A stretch of DNA of 11,935 nucleotides from Chloroflexota bacterium. Lineage in GTDB: Bacteria > Chloroflexota > Dehalococcoidia > GIF9 > UBA5629. The position numbers were made by a program, and so were the translations under genes. The notes below the pieces were generated by a model that searched no databases, was not told the origin of the DNA, and worked only from the letters and a program-made list of their open reading frames with translations. The stretch covers positions 1-11,935 of the forward strand of contig JAPLHM010000194.1 of assembly GCA_026389635.1 (NCBI GenBank), written 5' to 3'. Below, piece after piece: positions 6,444-11,935 of this stretch (within the stretch, counting starts at the first letter, position 1; the number at the start of each line of letters is the position of its first letter).

Positions 6444-7895
6444 TTATCTTCTATTATCCTTAATGGTAGCATACCTGCACATGTAAGATACCGTCCTTAT
6501 TGCCTCTTTGAGTGAAGAGCACACCACAAACCCCTGCTCCTCGCACATCTTCTTGAGTAAAACCGAGAGCCGTCTCTCCATCTCGTTATCAGTGTAGGGC
6601 TCCAAATATATGGCGATCATCACCAGCCTGCCGGCTTGATCGCGTGCGTAGCGGCAGCCAGCCAGGAAATCTGCGGCTATGGCCATGAGTTTTTCTTCCG
6701 TGCCCTCACGCCACATCATGGTCATGAACCTGATTATGTCGAACTGCAGGATAATTGTATGAATTTGCTTCTCGCCCGATATGATGCGTAATACGTCTGA
6801 CAGCCTGCCTTCGCCCGAAAACCTGTAAAACAGCTGCCAGGAGTCCAGCGGGTTGCCTACCATGGTACCTGCGGCCGGGACAAATTTCCTCAGCTCCGCG
6901 ATGGCTTCTTTTGAAAACTGCGGGACCTGCAGGCCTGCCCTAACGCACATATCACTCTGAACCACCGCAAACCCGCCGGAGTAAGTTATGATCGCCACCC
7001 CTGTCCCGGACGGGGGTCGGGATGAGCTCATTGCGATGGTGGCATTAAGCAGGTCGTCGATATCCTCTACCTGTACCACGCCACTCTGCTTGAACATGGT
7101 TGACCAGGTCTGTCCCGTCCCGGCCAGTGAACCGGTGTGCGACGCGGCGACTCGTCCGCCCGCCCCGGTCACCCCGCCCTTAAGCGCAACCAGCGGTTTT
7201 TTGCCTGCCGCATACTCCAGCGCCGACCTCAACCGCCTGCCGTCCCGAATACCTTCTATATACAGGGCGATAACGCTGGTGTCGGGGTCATCCGCCAGGT
7301 ATTCCAGGAAGTCCGGGCAGTCGAGATCGACAGCGTTCCCATAGCTGACCATCTTGCTGATTTTCATATTCATGGACCTGCCTGCATAGACAAACATCTG
7401 GGCAAAGGTGCCGCTCTGGCATATGACCCCGATGCTTCCCTCCACGTTAGTGGACGCGGGGTTAAACGACAGGCCCGATTTGGGGCAATACGAACCCATG
7501 CAGTTGGGCCCAATAATCCTTATTTTGCCCCTTGCCAGGTCTGCCAGTTCCTTTTCCAGCCTGATGCCCTCCGGCAGCCCGGTCTCGCTGAAACCCGACG
7601 TGAATATATGTACGCCCCTGACCCCTTTGTTTATACAGTCGCTGACAGCGCCCAATACGAAACGGGCCGGGACCGCTATGACGGCGTAATCAACGGGGGC
7701 ATCAATATCAAGGATGCTTGCGTACGACTTCCTGCCCAGCACTTCCTGGTAGTTTGGGTTTACAAAGAAGAGCCTGTCGCGGATCCTGGTGCCAATCAGG
7801 GACCAGGTGTAATTATCCTGTGGTGACGCACCGATGACCGCAACATTGTGGGGCAAGAAAATGCCGTTAAGTTCGTTAAATATTGGGGTGTTCAC
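6444..7895 (-). CDS. ADP-forming acyl-CoA synthetase, alpha-type protein (CoA-binding/ligase domains only)
   Basis: A 483-residue protein matching the alpha part of ADP-forming acetyl/acyl-CoA synthetases, which make ATP from acyl-CoA thioesters in anaerobes. It has an N-terminal CoA-binding Rossmann domain (about 8-140; NVAVIGAS at 17-24, IIGPNCMGSYCP at 127-138), then the CoA-ligase domain (about 150-290) with GVICQSGTFAQMF (156-168) and GRVAASHTGSLAG (247-259). His253 there is the expected phosphohistidine. A third region (about 298-475) resembles the remaining ligase domain. The ATP-grasp (beta) half is absent and no beta subunit gene adjoins it, so a partner encoded elsewhere or a divergent role is likely. 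The start is GTG (7893-7895) with only a weak GGTGAT upstream; the predicted promoter puts the transcript start very close to it. Confidence 0.85.
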   Translation of the reverse strand: MNTPIFNELNGIFLPHNVAVIGASPQDNYTWSLIGTRIRDRLFFVNPNYQEVLGRKSYASILDIDAPVDYAVIAVPARFVLGAVSDCINKGVRGVHIFTSGFSETGLPEGIRLEKELADLARGKIRIIGPNCMGSYCPKSGLSFNPASTNVEGSIGVICQSGTFAQMFVYAGRSMNMKISKMVSYGNAVDLDCPDFLEYLADDPDTSVIALYIEGIRDGRRLRSALEYAAGKKPLVALKGGVTGAGGRVAASHTGSLAGTGQTWSTMFKQSGVVQVEDIDDLLNATIAMSSSRPPSGTGVAIITYSGGFAVVQSDMCVRAGLQVPQFSKEAIAELRKFVPAAGTMVGNPLDSWQLFYRFSGEGRLSDVLRIISGEKQIHTIILQFDIIRFMTMMWREGTEEKLMAIAADFLAGCRYARDQAGRLVMIAIYLEPYTDNEMERRLSVLLKKMCEEQGFVVCSSLKEAIRTVSYMCRYATIKDNRR

Positions 7896-7904
7896 AGATC
7901 ACCA

Positions 7905-7933
7905 AGGATACATTTACAGTGGGGTAAATTCAA
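7905..7933 (-). promoter_or_regulatory. Promoter of the acyl-CoA synthetase alpha gene
   Basis: The minus strand carries TTGAAT (7928-7933, 4/6 match), a 17-bp spacer, and TATCCT (7905-7910, 4/6 match). The expected start point near 7898 is only a few bases before the GTG codon at 7895, which would give a near-leaderless transcript. The promoter lies just downstream of the terminator of the preceding small gene, which supports a new transcription unit beginning here. Confidence 0.5.
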
Positions 7934-7954
7934 ATTTTGGGGCCGGCCTTGGCC

Positions 7955-7992
7955 AAACAAAATAGGATCCACCGGGTGGGACGGCGGATCCT
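7955..7992 (-). terminator. Rho-independent terminator after the 51-residue protein gene
   Basis: On the minus strand AGGATCC plus GCC (7983-7992) pairs with GG, U and GGATCCT (7964-7973): ten pairs including one G-U, around a nine-base loop. It is followed by the U-rich ATTTTGTTT (7955-7963). On the plus strand the wobble pair becomes an A-C mismatch and no U-tract follows, so it acts for the minus-strand gene that ends 28 bp upstream. Confidence 0.8.
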
Positions 7993-8019
7993 AATTGCTT
8001 ATCTATAAATCAGGCCTTT

Positions 8020-8175
8020 TTAGATTTCCCTGGCGAGGATCTTCTCTTTGAGGATCTCGAACTCATCGCGGGTAAGGACGCAGGTATTGGCATCTTCGCC
8101 GATCTCTACTTTGTCCTCGAACATGGTTACTGCCGGGCAGCAGGAACCTTCGCGGCACAGTTTTACAATTTTCAT
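8020..8175 (-). CDS. 51-residue cysteine-containing protein of unknown function
   Basis: A small complete gene encoding 51 residues, beginning MKIVKLCREGSCCPAV. Cysteines are at 7, 12, 13 and 32, with a CxxxxCCP motif near the start; the C-terminal half (35-51) is a predicted charged helix (RDEFEILKEKILARE). The spacing recalls small conserved anaerobe proteins of unknown function, and metal or thiol chemistry through the cysteines is plausible but unproven. Evidence that it is real: GGAGG (8183-8187) lies seven bases before the ATG, a well-spaced promoter lies upstream (8268-8296), and a strong terminator follows the TAA. It is therefore a monocistronic gene divergent from rel. Its leader can fold (8204-8262). 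Confidence 0.85.
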   Translation of the reverse strand: MKIVKLCREGSCCPAVTMFEDKVEIGEDANTCVLTRDEFEILKEKILAREI

Positions 8176-8203
8176 TTAAGTACCTCCAGAATTTTGGTCT
8201 TTG

Positions 8204-8262
8204 CACTGACAGTTTGCCCCACCAGCAATCAGATTCATGCTGAATATCCGGTACCGTCAGTG
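8204..8262 (-). promoter_or_regulatory. Foldable leader of the 51-residue protein gene
   Basis: The predicted transcript starts near 8261. Its first bases CACTGAC (8256-8262) are complementary to GTCAGTG (8204-8210), seven perfect pairs that end 16 nt before the Shine-Dalgarno sequence. Inside lies a second hairpin, 8223-8227 with 8238-8242 (five pairs, ten-base loop). A stem at the extreme 5' end can stabilise a transcript; a regulatory role is speculative. Confidence 0.35.
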
Positions 8263-8267
8263 AAAGT

Positions 8268-8296
8268 ATGATAATACCTGGGGATACGGCATGCAA
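8268..8296 (-). promoter_or_regulatory. Promoter of the 51-residue protein gene
   Basis: Minus-strand TTGCAT (8291-8296) is followed by a 17-bp spacer and TATCAT (8268-8273, 5/6 match). Transcription would start near 8261, giving an 85-nt leader. The -35 box is one arm of the palindrome at 8291-8317, so a protein bound there would be expected to block this promoter. Confidence 0.55.
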
Positions 8297-8317
8297 ATGA
8301 CTGAAGTCACATTGCAT
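8291..8317. promoter_or_regulatory. Operator-like imperfect palindrome between divergent promoters
   Basis: A 27-bp dyad: ATGCAA (8291-8296) mirrors TTGCAT (8312-8317) and TGACT (8298-8302) mirrors AGTCA (8305-8309) around a two-base centre. One arm has a single extra base and the other two, so eleven pairs match with a one-base asymmetry. It covers the -35 box of the minus-strand gene and lies 12 bp before the rel -35 box. Size and position suit a dimeric repressor or activator; the binding protein is unknown. Confidence 0.45.
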
Positions 8318-8328
8318 ACGGAAAACAT

Positions 8329-8358
8329 TTGCCACAGGTTGCAGCCATGCTTTATCAT
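8329..8358 (+). promoter_or_regulatory. Promoter of the rel-rpsT-aldolase unit
   Basis: TTGCCA (8329-8334, 5/6 match) and TATCAT (8353-8358, 5/6 match) are 18 bp apart. The expected start point near 8365 leaves about 13 nt before the ATG at 8378. It also lies downstream of the alternative upstream ATG at 8291, so it supports the shorter Rel protein. Confidence 0.65.
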
Positions 8359-8377
8359 ACAGTTGACCGGTGAACGC

Positions 8378-10543
8378 ATGGATGCCACCCCCTTATTTAG
8401 CAAAGCCAGGGAGTATCTGCCTCCCGACAAGCTGGCGATCGTGGAGGCTGCCTATAATTATGCCCTCAAAGCCCATGACGGCCAGAAGCGCAAATCGGGC
8501 GCACCCTTCCTGGAACACCCCCTCCAGACGGCCGTAACTCTGGCCGAGTTGCAACTCGACGCCGCCACCCTGGCGGCCGCCCTCCTGCATGACGTGCCCG
8601 AGGACTGCAATATACCGATCGCACAGCTGGAGAAGCAGTTCGGCCCTGATGTAAGCAAGCTGGTGGACGGTGTCACCAAGCTGAGCAGGCTGACATGGAG
8701 GCGCGACATAGCGGTCAGCAGCCGGGAGACGCAGGCGGAGAACCTGCGCAAGATGTTGATCGCTATGGCTGAGGACCTGCGCGTGGTCTTCATCAAGCTG
8801 GCGGACAGGCTGCACAATATGAATACCTTGCAGGCATTGCCGCCCGAAAGGCGTCTGGCTATCGCCCAGGAGACGCTGGAGATCTACGCCCCTCTGGCAC
8901 ACCGGTTGGGCATGTGGGAGATAAAGTGGCAGCTTGAAGATTTGGCCTTTCGCTACATGCAGCCGGAACAGTACCATGATATCGCCCGCATGGTAGCGGT
9001 GCGCCGTTCGCTGCGCGAAGGTTTTATCGATGATGCTGCCCGCGTGCTGCGTGACGAGATGGTCATAGCAGGTATACAGGGTGAAGTCTACGGCCGTCCC
9101 AAGCATATTTTCAGCATCTACAACAAGATACAGAAGTACGCAGCCATCGGCCGGAGTTTCGGGGATATCCATGACCTTTTCGCGTTGCGCGTGCTGGTTA
9201 ATTCAGTTTCCGACTGCTACAAGGTGCTGGGCATCATCCACAACACCTGGCACCCGATGACGGATGAATTCAATGACTATATCGCCAATCCCAAGGGCAA
9301 CGGGTACCAGTCCCTGCACACCACGGTCATGACCGGGGACGGCGCATCCACGCCGCTCGAGATACAGATCCGCACTTATGAGATGCACCGCATGTCAGAG
9401 TACGGTGTGGCAGCGCACTGGCGCTACAAGGAAGGGGCCAAGCCGGACCTCAATTTCGAGGAGAAGATCTCCTGGCTGCGCCAGCTCATAGACTGGCAGA
9501 GCTCCCTTGACAGTGAGGAGTTCCTGACCTCACTGAAGGAGGACTTCTTCGCCGACCAGGTCTTTGTTTATACTCCGAGGGGTGAGATAAGGCCCTTCCC
9601 CCGTGGCGCCACACCCCTGGATTTCGCCTACCGCATCCATACCGACCTGGGGCACCGCTGTATTGGCGCGAAGGTCAACGGCAAGCTGGTGCCCCTTAAC
9701 TATGAGCTTAAGAACAGCGATATAGTCGAGATCGTGGCCAGCAAGGCCGAGAAGGCGCCCAGCCTGGACTGGATCAACCAGGACCTGGGATTTGTCAAGA
9801 CTGCCCATGCCAAGGAGAAGATCCGCGCCTGGTATAAAAAGCAGGAGCGGACACAGAACATCGAGCGCGGCAGGACCATCCTGGAAAAGGAGCTCAAACG
9901 ATTGGGTGTAGACGTAGCCAACTATGAGGACCTTGCCAAAGAGCTTGATTACGGCAGTACCGATGATTTCCTGGCTGCCGTGGGCTACGGCGGCATCACA
10001 CCTCACCAGATCGCCACCAAGCTGGCCGGAGAGCACGAGGAAGCCCCGTCGGCCAGGCCTACGGCGGCGCCGGCCCGGCACAAGGGTTCAGGCATACAGG
10101 TGCTGGGCGTGGGCGACCTGCTCACCAACCTGGCTCAATGTTGCCATCCGGTGCCCGGTGATGATATCATCGGGTACATAACGCGAAGCCAGGGCATCAC
10201 CGTGCACCGCAAAAACTGCATAAACGTTATAAACGAGGAAGAGCAGGAGCGGCTGATCAGTGTGAGCTGGGGCCAGGTGGAGGACGTTTACCCGGTGAAT
10301 ATCCAGGTAGAAGCTTTCGACCGGGTCGGGCTGCTGCGGGACATCACCACGGCCGTGGCCGAGGAGAAAATAAATATAACCAGTGTAAATACACAGTACA
10401 ATGACGACGTATTCACCATGTTCGCAACGATTGAGATAAAAAATATGTCACAGTTGAACCATATTTTAAACAGGCTGATGAGCCTGCGGGGCGTGATAAA
10501 CGCCAGCAAGGCCCATACTACTAAGATGAACGTCAGTTCATGA
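8378..10543 (+). CDS. rel: Bifunctional (p)ppGpp synthetase/hydrolase (RelA/SpoT family)
   Basis: A 721-residue long RSH enzyme that makes and degrades the stringent-response alarmone (p)ppGpp at the ribosome. The hydrolase HD domain (about 25-180) is intact: His47, HDVPED (71-76) and KLADRLHN (140-147). The synthetase domain (about 230-345) has YGRPKHIFSIYNK (238-250), FALRVLV (268-274), NPKGNGYQSLHTTV (304-317) and LEIQIRT (327-333). TGS follows (394-455), then a helical region, a Cys-rich zinc-finger-like segment (QCCHPVPGDD 587-596 to HRKNC 610-614) and a C-terminal ACT domain (about 639-712). The open frame reaches back to 8291, but the family begins at the MDATPLF...REYLPP segment and the promoter lies inside the extension, so ATG 8378 is chosen despite a weak Shine-Dalgarno sequence (GGTGA). 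Confidence 0.95.
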   Translation: MDATPLFSKAREYLPPDKLAIVEAAYNYALKAHDGQKRKSGAPFLEHPLQTAVTLAELQLDAATLAAALLHDVPEDCNIPIAQLEKQFGPDVSKLVDGVTKLSRLTWRRDIAVSSRETQAENLRKMLIAMAEDLRVVFIKLADRLHNMNTLQALPPERRLAIAQETLEIYAPLAHRLGMWEIKWQLEDLAFRYMQPEQYHDIARMVAVRRSLREGFIDDAARVLRDEMVIAGIQGEVYGRPKHIFSIYNKIQKYAAIGRSFGDIHDLFALRVLVNSVSDCYKVLGIIHNTWHPMTDEFNDYIANPKGNGYQSLHTTVMTGDGASTPLEIQIRTYEMHRMSEYGVAAHWRYKEGAKPDLNFEEKISWLRQLIDWQSSLDSEEFLTSLKEDFFADQVFVYTPRGEIRPFPRGATPLDFAYRIHTDLGHRCIGAKVNGKLVPLNYELKNSDIVEIVASKAEKAPSLDWINQDLGFVKTAHAKEKIRAWYKKQERTQNIERGRTILEKELKRLGVDVANYEDLAKELDYGSTDDFLAAVGYGGITPHQIATKLAGEHEEAPSARPTAAPARHKGSGIQVLGVGDLLTNLAQCCHPVPGDDIIGYITRSQGITVHRKNCINVINEEEQERLISVSWGQVEDVYPVNIQVEAFDRVGLLRDITTAVAEEKINITSVNTQYNDDVFTMFATIEIKNMSQLNHILNRLMSLRGVINASKAHTTKMNVSS

Positions 10544-10564
10544 TATCAAAGGAGGTAGTCACAA

Positions 10565-10834
10565 TTGCCCAAGACTAAGACAGCAGAAAAATCAGCCAGG
10601 TCGGCTGCAAGGAAAGCCGAACGCAATAAGTCCATCAGGAGCGGCACCAAGAGCACGATCACTAAAGCAGAGAAACTCATCGCTTCCAAGAAAAGCGCAG
10701 AGGCCGGCGTGGCCGTGACCGAGGCCATAAGCTCCTTAGACAGGGCGGCCAAACGGAACGTAATACATGCAAACACTGCCGCCCGCAAGAAGTCACGCCT
10801 TATGAAAAAACTCAACGCATCAAACAAGAAATAG
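10565..10834 (+). CDS. rpsT: 30S ribosomal protein S20
   Basis: An 89-residue very basic, helical protein, the usual length of S20, which binds 16S rRNA early in small-subunit assembly. The N-terminal Ser/Arg/Lys-rich block (RSAARKAERNKSIRS, 12-26), the KAEKLI segment (34-39) and the C-terminal AAKRNVIHANTAARKKSRLMKK region (61-82) are typical. The start codon is TTG at 10565, with a near-perfect AAAGGAGG (10548-10555) nine bases upstream. In E. coli rpsT also starts with UUG and S20 represses its own translation, so a similar control is possible here. It lies 21 nt after the rel stop and 22 nt before the aldolase start codon, so one operon is likely. Confidence 0.93.
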   Translation: MPKTKTAEKSARSAARKAERNKSIRSGTKSTITKAEKLIASKKSAEAGVAVTEAISSLDRAAKRNVIHANTAARKKSRLMKKLNASNKK

Positions 10835-10856
10835 CTTAGACGGAGGAGGCTGGAAC

Positions 10857-11426
10857 GTGATGAGCGATCTGTTGCCCCATTTTCAGTCTGTAGGATCGGA
10901 CCTTTACAGCCGCGGCATGGTGTCCGTGCATGGCGGAAATCTGAGCGTCAGAGATGATAATAGCCTTGTCATCACGCGCAGCGGCAGCCGGCTGGGATTC
11001 CTGTCGGAATCCGACCTGATAACAACCGGCGTCGAGAAAGACGATGAGAACACCCGCTTAGCCTCATCGGAACTGCAGGTGCACCGCGCCATCTACCGGC
11101 AAAGTTTATTCAAGGCCATCGTGCACTGCCACCCGGTGCACGCCACAGCCCTCTCTTTCCTGCGGCACATCATCCATCCCGAGGACGAGGGAGGAAAGAT
11201 ATTCATACCAGATGTACCGATAATAGGCTTCGGCAAGGAGCCGCAGCCTGGCGGGGCGGCAGAGGAGATCGCTGAAGCGCTTAAAACACATGCCGTGGTC
11301 GTGGTCCACCGCCACGGCAGCTTTGCCAGGGGCATGACCCTTGAAGAAGCCTATGTAATCACGGAGCTGCTTGAGATCAGTTGCCGCACACTCTGCCTGG
11401 TCAAGAACCTGAAGACCGGCCTTTAG
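10857..11426 (+). CDS. Class II aldolase/adducin-family protein (fuculose-phosphate aldolase-like)
   Basis: A 189-residue zinc-dependent class II aldolase-type protein. Conserved parts are SVHGGNLSVR (23-32), ITRSGS (39-44), ASSELQVHRAIYR (69-81) with Glu72 as the likely catalytic acid/base, HCHPVHATALS (90-100), and HRHGSFARG (151-159). His90, His92 and His153 are the expected zinc ligands. Relatives cleave fuculose-, rhamnulose- or ribulose-type sugar phosphates, or act in 5-deoxypentose salvage; the substrate cannot be chosen from sequence. Both GTG 10857 and the following ATG 10860 are possible starts; GGAGGAGG (10842-10849) gives spacings of 7 and 10 nt. It follows rpsT by 22 nt and probably ends the operon. 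Confidence 0.85.
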   Translation: MMSDLLPHFQSVGSDLYSRGMVSVHGGNLSVRDDNSLVITRSGSRLGFLSESDLITTGVEKDDENTRLASSELQVHRAIYRQSLFKAIVHCHPVHATALSFLRHIIHPEDEGGKIFIPDVPIIGFGKEPQPGGAAEEIAEALKTHAVVVVHRHGSFARGMTLEEAYVITELLEISCRTLCLVKNLKTGL

Positions 11427-11477
11427 CCTGACATATGTGGGGGCTGCATTCAGGTACGCCCGCAAGAACGCAAGAGC

Positions 11478-11504
11478 GGACGGGCCTAAAGGCCCATCCC
11501 TACA
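11478..11504. repeat. Palindromic intergenic repeat, unit A
   Basis: GGGCC (11482-11486) and GGCCC (11491-11495) pair around TAAA. The stem continues past one mismatch with GGA (11478-11480) and TCC (11497-11499). The unit ends in CCCTACA (11498-11504), the same ending as unit B 44 bp downstream. It looks like a REP-type short interspersed palindrome. No T-run follows it, so it is a poor terminator by itself. Confidence 0.5.
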
Positions 11505-11522
11505 TTTATACGCCCTTCCTCA

Positions 11523-11548
11523 GGCGGGTTTAAAAAACCGCCCCTACA
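11523..11548. repeat. Palindromic intergenic repeat, unit B
   Basis: GGCGG (11523-11527) pairs with CCGCC (11538-11542), and TTT with AAA inside it, with one bulged G. It ends in CCCTACA (11542-11548) like unit A. Both units lie in the 133-bp gap between the convergent aldolase and crotonase genes, where such repeats usually sit. They could also help to end transcription from either side, but neither has a canonical U-tract. Confidence 0.5.
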
Positions 11549-11559
11549 ATTTGAGCCTA

Positions 11560-11935
11560 TCAGCCGGGTGGCCTGGGCGGCGCCGGCCTGTGTCCCTGTT
11601 TGAACCTTTCCAGCCCTTCTAACATCTCACTTTCTTTGAGAGACGCGGCATGGATCTTTTTTTCACGCCGGATACCCTGGGGCAGGCCGAGAGCCAACCC
11701 CTCGTAGGTGGCCCGCCGGTCGTTGACTAAGCTGGCCCAGGGGTACCGGGCTATCCTGCCGGCCAGCTCAACCGCGCGGTCGAGGGCCGCCCCATCAGGC
11801 ACTACCTCCTGGACTAAGCCCATGCGCAGCGCATGCTCTGCATTTATCATGGCGCCGGTTTCGATAAGGTAAAGGGCATTGCCCAGTCCCACGATGCGAG
11901 GCAGCCTTTGCGTCCCGCCATCTATGAGAGGCACA
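11560..11935 (-). CDS. Enoyl-CoA hydratase/isomerase (crotonase) family protein, 5' end outside window
   Basis: The C-terminal 124 residues of a crotonase-family protein; translation enters from the right edge. The first visible residues VPLIDGGTQRLPRIVG are the well-known internal segment of this family next to the active site (family members usually have about 130 residues before it). ETGAMINAEHALRMGLVQEVVP follows, the typical acyl-CoA pocket and trimer segment. A GTG at 11932-11934 is only an internal valine, not a start. Members hydrate or isomerise enoyl-CoA thioesters; the substrate is unknown and the N-terminal catalytic residues are not visible. The Pro-rich tail (APPRPPG) is unremarkable. 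It converges on the rel operon. Confidence 0.88.
   Translation of the reverse strand, partial: VPLIDGGTQRLPRIVGLGNALYLIETGAMINAEHALRMGLVQEVVPDGAALDRAVELAGRIARYPWASLVNDRRATYEGLALGLPQGIRREKKIHAASLKESEMLEGLERFKQGHRPAPPRPPG

Noticed and set aside
7137..7826. Long plus-strand open frame (229 codons) inside the acyl-CoA synthetase gene
   Set aside because: It is antisense to a clearly conserved protein, its product has no recognisable domain, and it is a by-product of GC-rich codon use.
8393..9172. Minus-strand open frame (259 codons) inside rel
   Set aside because: It is antisense to the conserved hydrolase and synthetase domains of Rel, and its translation looks like no known protein.
11427..11454. 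CCTGA/TCAGG hairpin right after the aldolase stop as terminator
   Set aside because: Only five pairs with an 18-base loop and no U-tract.
11437..11622. Short plus-strand frame over the repeat region
   Set aside because: It spans both palindromic repeats and the end of the crotonase gene and has no ribosome binding site.

Overview
The window carries 13 protein genes, two of them cut by the window ends. Gene content suggests an anaerobic bacterium, most likely a Chloroflexota/Dehalococcoidia-type lineage. The pointers are a zinc-ribbon small protein, an ADP-forming acyl-CoA synthetase alpha protein, a methanogen-type homocysteine biosynthesis cluster, and RelA/SpoT linked to S20. This assignment is inferred from gene content and was not tested by phylogeny. 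No rRNA, tRNA, CRISPR array, transposase or prophage gene was seen. Most of the region is housekeeping.

Left part (1-1752): a minus-strand zinc-ribbon protein runs off the left edge. It diverges from a plus-strand pair, a MauE/DoxX-type membrane protein and a two-domain Ig/PKD-like lipoprotein. The two promoters overlap in an AT-rich core (345-388). The zinc-ribbon gene has a leader of about 160 nt with interleaved complementary segments.

Middle part (1756-7895): seven minus-strand genes. In transcription order they are an ADP-forming acyl-CoA synthetase alpha-type protein, cutA, hisS, a nitroreductase-family flavoprotein, then a COG1900/DUF39 protein, a NIL-domain two-cluster ferredoxin, and a UPF0280 (COG2122) protein. 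The last three match the set known from Methanosarcina to make homocysteine from aspartate semialdehyde and sulfide-level sulfur. They are preceded by a compact foldable element that ends about 7 nt before the ribosome binding site. That element is the best candidate here for an undescribed regulatory RNA.

Right part (8020-11935): a 51-residue cysteine-containing protein (minus strand, with its own promoter, foldable leader and terminator) diverges from a plus-strand operon of rel (bifunctional ppGpp synthetase/hydrolase), rpsT (S20, TTG start) and a class II aldolase-family protein. An operator-like palindrome lies between the two divergent promoters. After the aldolase gene a 133-bp intergenic stretch holds two related palindromic repeat units. 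A minus-strand crotonase-family (enoyl-CoA hydratase) gene then enters from the right edge.

Several starts are moved from the longest possible frame to positions supported by Shine-Dalgarno sequences, coupling or promoters: the UPF0280, NIL-ferredoxin, DUF39 and rel genes.
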